7,691 nt of DNA from Candidatus Hydrogenedentota bacterium (GCA_003552485.1 PUMX01000269.1:1-7691); one strand, 5' to 3'. Positions 1 to 6,297 are shown, numbered from the stretch's first letter. A program made the numbers and translations. The notes: generated by a model not told the origin, from the sequence alone.

Positions 1-15
1 GGAAAGGGTGGAGTA

Positions 16-297
16 ATGGAACGGTTCTTCGAAGCTTTCACCGAAACGATTACATGGGTTTTCCTACCCATATTCAGGCCCGTGTTTGACCCCATCAACA
101 GCTTCCTGGCCATATTTCCCGAGCCAGTATGGAGAGCAAGCGCCGTGGGCTTGTTCGTTCTGGCAATGATTGGCGTGTTCCTACTTAAGAAGGAATACGT
201 CAACCTTGACGCGCCGGGTGATGCATGGTACTACGATCTGCGCATTTGGACGATCGTATCCATGCTGCCCCATGTGTTTGTGTACTTGTATTTCTGA
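16..297 (+). CDS. Small hypothetical membrane protein (93 aa)
   Basis: I do not recognise this family. The 93-residue protein has a hydrophobic or amphipathic N-terminal part (about residues 12-34, with several Phe and Pro), a clear membrane segment at about 41-57 followed by a Lys-Lys pair, an acidic and aromatic loop (about 60-76), and a hydrophobic C-terminus (about 77-93) that ends right at the membrane. A cytoplasmic-membrane location is therefore likely. The ATG start is supported by a purine-rich GGAAAGGG eight bases upstream at 1-8; a GGTGGAG at 7-13 is nearer but too close. The next gene starts 17 bases after the stop, so the two are probably co-transcribed. Upstream context lies outside the window, so whether this is the first gene of its operon cannot be told. 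An accessory subunit of an upstream transporter is one possibility, but nothing here proves it. Confidence 0.72.
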   Translation: MERFFEAFTETITWVFLPIFRPVFDPINSFLAIFPEPVWRASAVGLFVLAMIGVFLLKKEYVNLDAPGDAWYYDLRIWTIVSMLPHVFVYLYF

Positions 298-314
298 GAG
301 AGGAGCCTTGAACC

Positions 315-608
315 GTGAGTGACGAACAACACCAACAACCGGAAAGCTCAACCACGCGGATCCAATATGATCCAGGTATGTCGCCGGAAGAACAAGCCAA
401 ACATCGTACGCGCGATTCCGAAACGCTTACCATTCTGGGGGCTTTCGTCACCGTGTTGGCGATTGCGGTGCTAATCGGCACTTTCTTCGCCGAACGCCCA
501 CACGCGATGGTGGTGAACGCCATTGCCGGCGTGGTGCTGCTTATCGCGGGCGGTGTGCTGGTATGGCGCGGCCGGGTTCTGGCCAAACCGAAAGACAGTA
601 ACCACTAG
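315..608 (+). CDS. Small hypothetical two-helix membrane protein (97 aa)
   Basis: I do not recognise the family. The first 36 residues are hydrophilic and rich in Gln, Ser and Glu, with a charged stretch around residues 23-35. Two hydrophobic segments follow, about 38-57 and 65-85, separated by a short loop (AERPHA), and the tail is short and basic (RGR, KPK). This fits a hairpin membrane protein with a cytosolic N-terminal arm. The start is GTG; it is preferred because AGGAG at 301-305 lies nine bases upstream, within a longer GAGAGGAG. A later ATG at residue 22 has no comparable ribosome site. The gene follows the first small membrane protein by 17 bases, suggesting one transcript and perhaps one complex. 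No catalytic motif is visible, so a structural or accessory role is more likely than an enzymatic one. Confidence 0.72.
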   Translation: MSDEQHQQPESSTTRIQYDPGMSPEEQAKHRTRDSETLTILGAFVTVLAIAVLIGTFFAERPHAMVVNAIAGVVLLIAGGVLVWRGRVLAKPKDSNH

Positions 609-844
609 CGGCCGAAATTTCCGGAGAAGAACCGTGCTCCGGCCGTAGTCTCCGTCTATGGGCGCGCAGCCAGGCGGGGCCGCGGCCGGAGTTTATTGTG
701 AGGGCAGGGTTACTGCTCTCCATTCCGCCCACAAACCGGCGGAACCCCAAGAACCGCCTATCTTGTGCGCCGAGTGCGCCTGTGTGGTAGCACGTAAGGC
801 CAGCCGCCTCAGCAGCCGACTCCGTGGAAGAGCGTTGATTCAAT
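609..844 (+). other. Structured intergenic region: candidate leader or small RNA
   Basis: No convincing gene lies in these 236 bases, but they carry a cluster of inverted repeats. GAGGGCAG 700-707 pairs with CTGCTCTC 713-720 (8 pairs, one G-U, 5-base loop). TTCCGCC 723-729 pairs with GGCGGAA 738-744 (7 perfect pairs, 8-base loop). CTCCGGCCG 637-645 pairs with CGGCCGGAG 683-691 (9 perfect pairs), but its first six bases can instead pair with CCGGAG 621-626. CTTGTGC 762-768 pairs with GCAC-gt-AAG 790-798, with a 2-base bulge. The ends TTTCCGGAG (618-626) and CTCCGTGGAAG (820-830) can also pair. None of the stems is followed by a T-run. The region could be the 5' leader of the permease at 845 or a free-standing RNA; I recognise no known riboswitch, 6S, SRP, tmRNA or RNase P signature. 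The fold was traced by hand and has not been tested by computation. Confidence 0.35.
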
Positions 845-2092
845 ATGAGCACCACGACCCGCATCCAACTTTGCGTTATGATGTTTCTCCAATACTTCAT
901 TTGGGGCGCATGGGTAGTAACGCTGCCTACATACCTACTGACTCAAGGTTTTTCGGGTAGTGACGTAAGTTTCGTCTATACCACCACGGCTTGGGCCGCC
1001 ATTATCTCGCCGTTGTTCATGGGCATGGTGGCCGACCGCTTCTTCGAGGCGCAACGTGTTCTTGGCGCGCTCCATCTCGTGGGCGCGGCGTTTATGTATT
1101 GGGCTACGTTCATTACGTCGCCAGTGCCGTTTTTCTTCGTGTTGCTTACCTACATGCTGTGTTACATGCCCACCGTCGCGCTGACCAATTCCATCTCGTT
1201 CAGTCAAATGGAAACTCCCGAAAAGGACTTTCCGCCGGTCCGGGTGTATGGGACCATCGGCTGGATTGTCGCAGGTTGGGCTATTGTGGCGGTGGGCGCG
1301 GCGATTTACGGAGAGACGATCGAGCCCACGCCCATTCCGCTGCATATTGCGGCCCTGTGTTCGGTGATCATGGGGCTCTACAGCTTTTCACTGCCTAAGA
1401 CGCCTCCCCGCGCGGCTGGCCAGCAGATTACCGTGCAGCGGCTTCTGGGGCTAGACGCCCTGAGCCTCATGAGGGATCGGGCGTTTGCTGTGTTCGTGGG
1501 GGCTTCGCTGCTGATCTGCGTCTCCGTGCCTTTCTATGGCAACTTCACCAATCCATTTCTGCACGACGCCGGCATACGCAACCCAGCCGGAATGATGACG
1601 CTCGGCCAGGTATCGGAAGCCGTGGTGCTGTTTTTGATGCCGTATTTCTTTGTGCGGTTCAACGTCAAGGCGCTCATGGTTGTCAGTATGCTGTTCTGGG
1701 TCGGGAGATATGCGCTCTTCTCCCTCGGTTACGAATTCAATACCCCTTGGATGCTTTACCTCGGCGTCTTGTTTCACGGTGTCTGCTTTGTCTTGTTCAT
1801 TACAGGGCAGATCTACGTGGACAACAAAGCGCCGGCTCATTTGCGATCAAGCGCCCAAGGGCTGATCGCTGTGGTTACCTACGGGGTAGGGAGGGCGATC
1901 GGTTTGTTCGTTGCAGGGGCCGTGGTGGATACCCACACCGTCGACGGTGTATTCCAGTGGCCAGCCATATGGGCGGTTCCGACCGCCGTGGCATTCATTG
2001 TCACGGTCGCTTTCACTGTGTTGTTCAGGGAGAACAGCACGACAGCAGCAGTGGCCGCGAAGGACGATGAAGATAGCGCGCCGCCGCCCTAA
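845..2092 (+). CDS. Nucleoside:H+ symporter family permease (MFS, NupG-like)
   Basis: This is a 12-helix-type major facilitator permease of the cytoplasmic membrane, about the usual length for the NupG/XapB nucleoside:proton symporter family (415 aa). From memory it matches E. coli NupG in several places. The N-terminus has LQYFIWGAWVVTL (residues 15-27). The loop between helices 2 and 3 carries GMVADR (60-65), an MFS motif-A remnant. FPPVRVYGTIGWI is at 129-141. In the second half, IYVDNKAP...RSSAQGL (323-340) matches the NupG region ending in RSSAQGL. Nucleoside or nucleobase uptake driven by protons is the likely role; the exact substrate is inferred. The C-terminal tail (about 397-415) is hydrophilic, with an acidic DDEDS and three final prolines. 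The ATG is chosen because the homology begins at once; the ribosome site GGAAGAG (826-832) is 12 bases upstream, a little far. The preceding 236 bases are highly structured, and the gene converges on its neighbour at 2172. Confidence 0.85.
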   Translation: MSTTTRIQLCVMMFLQYFIWGAWVVTLPTYLLTQGFSGSDVSFVYTTTAWAAIISPLFMGMVADRFFEAQRVLGALHLVGAAFMYWATFITSPVPFFFVLLTYMLCYMPTVALTNSISFSQMETPEKDFPPVRVYGTIGWIVAGWAIVAVGAAIYGETIEPTPIPLHIAALCSVIMGLYSFSLPKTPPRAAGQQITVQRLLGLDALSLMRDRAFAVFVGASLLICVSVPFYGNFTNPFLHDAGIRNPAGMMTLGQVSEAVVLFLMPYFFVRFNVKALMVVSMLFWVGRYALFSLGYEFNTPWMLYLGVLFHGVCFVLFITGQIYVDNKAPAHLRSSAQGLIAVVTYGVGRAIGLFVAGAVVDTHTVDGVFQWPAIWAVPTAVAFIVTVAFTVLFRENSTTAAVAAKDDEDSAPPP

Positions 2093-2105
2093 TCGTGCTC
2101 CGACG

Positions 2106-2142
2106 GCGTCGTATGATAAGGGGGCGGCGCGTTATACGACGC
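2106..2142. terminator. Inverted repeat between convergent genes, possible bidirectional terminator
   Basis: GCGTCGTAT (2106-2114) and ATACGACGC (2134-2142) are perfect 9-base complements. Adding G-T, A-T and T-G pairs inside gives a stem of up to 12 pairs with a 13-base, G-rich loop. It sits in the 79-base gap between two genes that end facing each other, the usual place for a shared terminator. No T-run follows the stem on either strand, so it is not a textbook intrinsic terminator; a role in stopping RNA polymerase or in protecting 3' ends is inferred from position. Confidence 0.45.
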
Positions 2143-2171
2143 GGATAGAGGGCGCGATATGTCGCCTTGGT

Positions 2172-2909
2172 TTATGACGTTTCCCTTGAGGCCTCGGCGC
2201 TCTGTTCCTCCCGCCGGGCGCGCCGCAACGCCCGACGCTTTCGCCACATGCGCCGCAGGTGCAACACCTGTAGAATGATGGCGCTCACGATGGCGGCGAC
2301 GAGAATGATCATCGGCGCCATATCCGCGATCTGCTCGGAGATATCGCGCATGAAATCGAAGAACACCACCCATGCCAAGACGGCAAGCGCGTTGCCTATC
2401 GTGACGGCGACGAGCGTTGTTGGCACGCTCAAGCCAATGAGGTGTCCCACGATTCCGGCGGGCACAACGCCTGTGCTCCAGGCCGGGATAAAAACGAGCA
2501 CGACGAGGCCTATAGCGCCGAACGGTTTGATGCGCTTACGGTTGCGTTCCGCCTTGTCGCGGATGTTCGAGATCACTGGGCCGACAACGTTCAGATGGAT
2601 CGCTTTGCGATATCCGGCGATGAGCAGCGGATAAAGTAGCAACAGGCAAACCACATCCTGGATAGCCGCCTGATTCACGATCATTAGTGCGTTGTAGTCA
2701 TTGCGTACTCCCATGCTCACGCCGAAAATGCGGCCCGCCACAAGCTGTCCCAATACGGACTGCCATAAAGTGGCGTAGGGCTGCGGATGCAGAATGGCGG
2801 GAATCACTAATGTGGTTAGCCAAATCGCCGTTATGGGCAGTGTCAGGCGTCTCACCCACCACAGGTCGTTTTCGCGGCGGGCGATCTCACTCGGATTATG
2901 TGTCGTCAT
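2172..2909 (-). CDS. Polytopic membrane protein, COG2426 / PF06695-like (putative small multidrug export)
   Basis: The 245-residue protein has about five hydrophobic segments (roughly 22-42, 80-100, 130-150, 158-185 and 197-217) and a strongly basic C-terminal tail (about 218-235, many Arg). The pattern PAWSTGVVPAGIVGHLIGL (142-160), followed by LVAVTIGNALAV (166-177), resembles the small-residue-rich core of the PF06695/COG2426 family, annotated as 'small multi-drug export protein', whose function is poorly established. I recall this match and have not checked it by search. The reading frame stays open to 3224, but the upstream part is not hydrophobic and overlaps the uvrC start. The ATG at 2909 gives a membrane protein of normal shape. 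Its ribosome site is weak: GGTGA lies about 14 bases upstream. An in-frame GTG (K-V-T) ten bases further into the leader or nearby TTG is an alternative start. The gene is divergent from uvrC and convergent with the permease, so it is probably transcribed alone. Confidence 0.7.
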   Translation of the reverse strand: MTTHNPSEIARRENDLWWVRRLTLPITAIWLTTLVIPAILHPQPYATLWQSVLGQLVAGRIFGVSMGVRNDYNALMIVNQAAIQDVVCLLLLYPLLIAGYRKAIHLNVVGPVISNIRDKAERNRKRIKPFGAIGLVVLVFIPAWSTGVVPAGIVGHLIGLSVPTTLVAVTIGNALAVLAWVVFFDFMRDISEQIADMAPMIILVAAIVSAIILQVLHLRRMWRKRRALRRARREEQSAEASRETS

Positions 2910-3028
2910 GCGGTTATCTGCTGTCACCTTCAATACGCCAGGAATAGCGTGCGATGCGCGGTTCAAGGGGCCCGCCAAGCGCCGCTCAGCGCGCCTCACC
3001 GCTTCCCCAAGGGCTTGGGGCCTGATGT

Positions 3029-3112
3029 CTGGGAATCGAAGCCCAACGCGGAACGTCATTGCAGTATACGGGCCACGGGAATAGACTGCAAAATCAACCT
3101 GGGAATCGGAGC
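3029..3112. repeat. Imperfect 14-bp direct repeat, two copies 70 bp apart
   Basis: CTGGGAATCGAAGC at 3029-3042 recurs as CTGGGAATCGGAGC at 3099-3112, identical at 13 of 14 positions and in the same orientation. A shorter cousin, CGGGAATAG, lies between them at 3077-3085. The repeats lie in the divergent region between the COG2426-like gene and uvrC. The start-to-start distance of 70 bp is close to a whole number of helical turns, which would suit two binding sites for one protein, but chance or a remnant of local duplication is also possible. Confidence 0.4.
3059..3087 (+). promoter_or_regulatory. Candidate promoter for uvrC (weak)
   Basis: TTGCAG (3059-3064) and TAGACT (3082-3087) are separated by exactly 17 bases and match the sigma70 boxes at 3 of 6 and 4 of 6 positions. 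They would give a leader of roughly 108 bases before uvrC. Both boxes lie in the arms of a 7-bp inverted repeat, TTGCAGT (3059-3065) and ACTGCAA (3085-3091). A competing reading is TTGCCG (3165-3170), 19 bases, then TAAGCT (3190-3195) with a TG one base before it; that would start transcription at about the uvrC ATG and give a leaderless mRNA. Neither is strong. Confidence 0.25.
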
Positions 3113-3138
3113 ACCGCCGGTCAAAGCTCAGGGGGATA

Positions 3139-3155
3139 AGCGTTTGCCAAACGCT
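3139..3155. promoter_or_regulatory. 17-bp perfect palindrome upstream of uvrC, candidate operator
   Basis: AGCGTTTG C CAAACGCT is an inverted repeat with two perfect 8-base half-sites around a single central C. It lies 46 bases before the uvrC ATG and about 230 bases before the divergent gene. Symmetry, length and position are those of a dimeric repressor or activator site; with no T-run following and a one-base centre it is unlikely to work as an RNA hairpin terminator. It does not match the classic LexA boxes I know (CTGT-N8-ACAG, GTTC-N7-GTTC, GAAC-N4-GTTC). The bound protein is unknown. Confidence 0.4.
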
Positions 3156-3201
3156 GGGGCCGCCTTGCCGTGGGGCTTTTGCGGTGTGGTAAGCTGAGAT
3201 C

Positions 3202-5121
3202 ATGGAACGTATTCCCGAAGCCACTAGTCACGCACAATTGCTTATCCCCCAGGATCAGGCCAGCCGGAAAGATCCGGACGCCTTTCGCGCTTCATTCGAC
3301 GTGACTCAGGCGCCTGCCGCCCCTGGGTGTTATCTGATGCGTGATAGGAACGATAAGGTTATCTACGTAGGCAAGGCGCAGAACCTGCGGGCGCGGATTC
3401 GGTCCTACATCAACGAACAAGACGAGCGCTACCGGGTAAAATTCCTCATGCGCCGCGTGGCGCGCATCGATTTTCTGGTTACTACCACCGACAAGGAGGC
3501 GGTGCTTCTTGAAAACAGTCTGATCAAGGAGCATAAGCCGCGTTATAACGTTCAGCTCAAGGACGACAAGACCTACGTCAGCTTGCGCCTGAACGTGCAG
3601 CATGATTTCCCTCGCGTTACCGTGGTGCGCAAGATCCGGCGTGACGGCGCCAAGTACTTTGGGCCCTATTCGAGCGCGAACGCGGTGCGCGAAACGTTAC
3701 GCTACATTCAGAAGCTGTTTCCACTGCGCACCTGTACGGACCACGTGCTTAACAACCGCACGCGGCCGTGCCTCTACTATCAGATGGGGCAATGCGCCGC
3801 GCCGTGTGTGGGGTATATCGACAAGGAGCGATACGCCGAAATCGTCGAGCAGGTGCAGCTTGCGCTGCAAGGGCGAAGCGATGAACTTAAGAAGCGCCTG
3901 AAAGAACAGATCCGGGTTCACGCCGAGGCGCTCGAGTTCGAGCGCGCCGCTGAAGCCCGGGATCGCCTGTACGCCCTCGAACAGACGACGGAGCGGCAAC
4001 GCGCCGTCAAGGCTGGCGCCGCCGGCGATACGGACGTTTTCGGCCTGCATCATCATGGCCGCTACACGGAAGTGCAGGTGCTGTTTTTCCGCGGCGGAAA
4101 ACTGACGGGCGGCCGCTCGTTCACCTTCAAGCTTTCCGAAATGCCGATTGAAGAGGCGATGAGTTCGCTGTTACTGCAGTATTACGGCGAAGGGGCGCTT
4201 ATCCCCCCAGAGATTCTTACGCCGATCCCGTTGGACGATAGCGAAACGCTCGCGGCTATTCTCGCAGAACAACGCGATGGACGCGTTGTCATCCACTGGC
4301 CGCAACGAGGCGACAAGCGGGGCATGGTGGAGATGGCTAACCGTAACGCGAAGAGCAGCTTCGAGGAGAAGCAGCTAGCGCAGCAAGCCAACACGGACCT
4401 GTTGCATCATATCCGCGAGGCGCTCAAACTGCCGCGCACGCCCAATCGTATCGAGTGCTTCGACATCAGCACGACGCAAGGCGGCGCTGCTGTCGGGTCC
4501 ATGGTGGTTTTCGAGGGTGGCGAGCCGAATAAGAAACGCTACCGTCATTACGCCATCCGCGGCGTCGAGGGTCAGGACGACTTCGCCATGATGCGCGAGG
4601 TGCTATTGCGCCGATACCGCCGGGCCGTGTCGGAGAATGATCTGCCGGACTTGGTGCTGGTTGACGGCGGCAAGGGCCAGCTTGCGGTGGCCACTACCGT
4701 GTTTCAGGATCTAGGGATCGAAGACTTGCCCGCCGCCAGCATCGCCAAGAGCCGCGCGCAGGGCGATGGATCGCGTTCCCCCGAGCGGTTCTTCGTACCC
4801 GGGCGCGCCAACCCCATCGTGTTGCCGCAGCACGCGCCCGCGGTCAATTACTTGGCCCGCATCCGCGACGAGGCGCACCGGTTCGCCAACACGTACCACA
4901 AGAAGCGCCGCGGAAAGGCCATGGTGCGCACAACCTTGGTGGATATCCCCGGGATTGGTCCGCAACGAGCGAAGAAACTGCTTAACAACTTCGGTTCCGT
5001 GGCCGCTGTGCGGAATGCGGCTGAGGACGACATTGCCGCCCTGCCCGGTTTCACTCAGGCGCTGGCGCGCCGGGTGAAAGAGCATCTGTCCGGAGAAACG
5101 TCTACGGAAGACGCGTCATGA
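3202..5121 (+). CDS. uvrC: UvrABC system protein C (excinuclease subunit)
   Basis: UvrC is recruited by UvrB to damaged DNA in the cytoplasm and makes both incisions, 3' then 5', in nucleotide excision repair. All parts are visible. The GIY-YIG nuclease has GCY at 42-44, IYVGKA at 54-59 and the Glu-bearing LLENSLIK at 102-109. Cys178, 190, 198 and 202 match the cysteines reported to hold an iron-sulphur cluster in UvrC. The UVR motif that binds UvrB is near 227-260. The RNase H-like nuclease carries the triad Asp421 (CFDIS), Asp488 (VDGGKGQ) and His559. Tandem helix-hairpin-helix elements lie at about 579-630. At 639 aa it is near family length, with roughly 20 more residues before the nuclease than E. 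coli UvrC. No good Shine-Dalgarno precedes the ATG (only TGAG at 3195-3198), but no later start has a better one without cutting into the nuclease domain. The hydrolase start overlaps its stop. Confidence 0.97.
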   Translation: MERIPEATSHAQLLIPQDQASRKDPDAFRASFDVTQAPAAPGCYLMRDRNDKVIYVGKAQNLRARIRSYINEQDERYRVKFLMRRVARIDFLVTTTDKEAVLLENSLIKEHKPRYNVQLKDDKTYVSLRLNVQHDFPRVTVVRKIRRDGAKYFGPYSSANAVRETLRYIQKLFPLRTCTDHVLNNRTRPCLYYQMGQCAAPCVGYIDKERYAEIVEQVQLALQGRSDELKKRLKEQIRVHAEALEFERAAEARDRLYALEQTTERQRAVKAGAAGDTDVFGLHHHGRYTEVQVLFFRGGKLTGGRSFTFKLSEMPIEEAMSSLLLQYYGEGALIPPEILTPIPLDDSETLAAILAEQRDGRVVIHWPQRGDKRGMVEMANRNAKSSFEEKQLAQQANTDLLHHIREALKLPRTPNRIECFDISTTQGGAAVGSMVVFEGGEPNKKRYRHYAIRGVEGQDDFAMMREVLLRRYRRAVSENDLPDLVLVDGGKGQLAVATTVFQDLGIEDLPAASIAKSRAQGDGSRSPERFFVPGRANPIVLPQHAPAVNYLARIRDEAHRFANTYHKKRRGKAMVRTTLVDIPGIGPQRAKKLLNNFGSVAAVRNAAEDDIAALPGFTQALARRVKEHLSGETSTEDAS

Positions 5122-6194
5122 GCGGCGCCGCTATTGTAGTGGGCGTTCTGCTGCTTGGCGCGGCCTTTGTCGCGATTACGTGGTTCATCTGGCGTTGGCG
5201 GTATCCGGCAGTTACGCGGGCGGACGCGATCATCTCCATTGCCACCGGCGACGGTTGGCGCATCACGGTGCACCGCTATCGGCCGCGAAATGACGATGGC
5301 CGCGGCGAGCCCGTGTTACTGTGCCACGGCGCCTTCAGCAATCATTGGAATTTCGAGGAGCCGCTGAACGCGTCCATCGTTGAATCCCTGGCTGGGGCTG
5401 GATATGACTGTTGGATCCTTGATTACCGGTCGTGTCGCAGCGCGAAGCCGCCCGCCGGCGTTCAGCGAACCGCCGCCGCCATGGATGACATCCTTATGCA
5501 TGATCTTCCCGCCACTATCGCGCATATTCGCGCCGAGACCGGTTTCGCAAAACTGCATTGGGTGGGACATTCGCTGGGCGGCATGCTGTTGTATATGGCC
5601 GATAGCGCCTGGGAGGAGTTGCCAGTGGCCTCTGCAGCGACGCTGGGCGCCCCGCCATGCTTTGACGGACTATGCATCAGCCGGCACAGGCTCTTGCGTG
5701 TGTTCATTCGATATGCGTTTCCACTCGTGGCCTTCCTGGCCCGCTGGGGCGCGCCTGTTGTGGCCATGCTGCGGCCCAATCTGCGCATGTTTCCCATCAA
5801 CTGGCGCAACCTGCATCCAGGCGTAACGCCGGGAACCTTTTTCAGGCTCATGGATCTTGCGCCCTACGGCGTCGCTGCGCCGCTCGAACAATGGGCCGTC
5901 ACGAATACCTGGATTATTGGGGACGGGATAGATGTGCGCGAAGGACTGAAGACACTCCGTCCGCCTTTGCTCGCCATTTACGGCGCGGGCGATCCCCTCA
6001 CGCCATTGGTCAATGCGCGCCGTTTTTTTGACCAGATCCCGCACGACGACAAGTGGTTGCTTGTGCTTTCGAAGGAAAACGGTCATTGCGCGGATTACTC
6101 CCACATCGACCTGGCGTTCGCCCGCTACGGGCAGTCGGAAGTACATGCGCCGATTATTCAGTGGTTGCGCGAGCATCCCATCAATACGGCGTAA
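5118..6194 (+). CDS. Membrane-anchored alpha/beta hydrolase (lipase/esterase-like)
   Basis: The 358-residue protein begins with one hydrophobic helix (about 4-26) followed by Arg residues and no cleavage site, so it looks membrane-anchored. The rest is an alpha/beta hydrolase. CHGAFSNHWNFE (69-80) supplies the His-Gly of the oxyanion region. GHSLGG (150-155) places the nucleophile at Ser152. GAGDPLTP (289-296) offers Asp292, and SHIDLAFAR (328-336) offers His329 as the catalytic His; His323 is a less likely choice. The HWNFE...GYDCWILDYR layout recalls the acid lipase/PhaC-like branch, so an ester of a lipid or other hydrophobic compound is the likely substrate. That is inference. Its ATG overlaps the uvrC stop as ATGA, with GGAAG seven bases upstream at 5106-5110, a sign of translational coupling. 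A link to DNA repair is not obvious; shared transcription may be incidental. The unit ends at the terminator at 6268-6297. Confidence 0.88.
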   Translation: MSGAAIVVGVLLLGAAFVAITWFIWRWRYPAVTRADAIISIATGDGWRITVHRYRPRNDDGRGEPVLLCHGAFSNHWNFEEPLNASIVESLAGAGYDCWILDYRSCRSAKPPAGVQRTAAAMDDILMHDLPATIAHIRAETGFAKLHWVGHSLGGMLLYMADSAWEELPVASAATLGAPPCFDGLCISRHRLLRVFIRYAFPLVAFLARWGAPVVAMLRPNLRMFPINWRNLHPGVTPGTFFRLMDLAPYGVAAPLEQWAVTNTWIIGDGIDVREGLKTLRPPLLAIYGAGDPLTPLVNARRFFDQIPHDDKWLLVLSKENGHCADYSHIDLAFARYGQSEVHAPIIQWLREHPINTA

Positions 6195-6267
6195 CCGACC
6201 TGACATTCGATGTAAACTACCGTGTAAGACTTGTTGAATGAGGCGGAACTTAGCCATAAACAATCGT

Positions 6268-6297
6268 AGCCCGGGTCTTTAAGAAGGCCGGGCTTTT
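6268..6297 (+). terminator. Rho-independent terminator after uvrC-hydrolase unit
   Basis: AGCCCGG (6268-6274) pairs perfectly with CCGGGCT (6288-6294) over a 13-base loop, and the stem runs into TTTT (6294-6297). A GC-rich stem with a T-run 74 bases after the hydrolase stop is a good, if short-tailed, intrinsic terminator. The T-run is shared with the -35 box of the hldE promoter. Confidence 0.7.

Noticed and set aside
609..844. Purine, ZTP, cobalamin, TPP or SAM riboswitch; RNase P, SRP, tmRNA or tRNA
   Set aside because: I looked for the conserved cores of these classes on both strands and found none; only generic hairpins remain.
541..900. Minus-strand open frame of 119 codons over the intergenic region
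   Set aside because: It spans the ends of two well-supported plus-strand genes and its protein has no recognisable features.
658..960. Open frame of 100 codons on the plus strand across the permease start
   Set aside because: It overlaps the permease in another frame, starts inside the hairpin cluster, and its protein is rich in Ala, Arg and Cys with no family resemblance or ribosome site.
2167..2634. Plus-strand open frame of 155 codons opposite the COG2426-like gene
   Set aside because: It is antisense to a polytopic membrane protein and has low-complexity Arg/Thr/Ala composition typical of a shadow frame.
3005..3020. Hairpin CCCCAA-gggc-TTGGGG in the divergent region as a terminator
   Set aside because: No T-run follows on either strand and there is no upstream gene end for it to serve; kept only as a small palindrome.
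3139..3155. Classic LexA (SOS) box upstream of uvrC
   Set aside because: The palindrome does not match the gamma-, alpha-proteobacterial or Gram-positive LexA consensus, so no SOS box is called, only an unidentified operator candidate.
2910..3224. N-terminal extension of the minus-strand membrane protein to 350 aa
   Set aside because: The added 105 residues are non-hydrophobic, contain no recognised domain and run over the uvrC start; the ATG at 2909 gives a normal membrane protein.
5670..6263. Minus-strand open frame of 197 codons opposite the alpha/beta hydrolase
   Set aside because: The plus strand holds an intact catalytic triad; the antisense protein shows no motif and covers the terminator side of the locus.
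6195..6267. Second promoter before hldE, CTGACA near 6200
   Set aside because: No -10 box lies at a suitable distance, and the terminator at 6268-6297 would stop its transcript.
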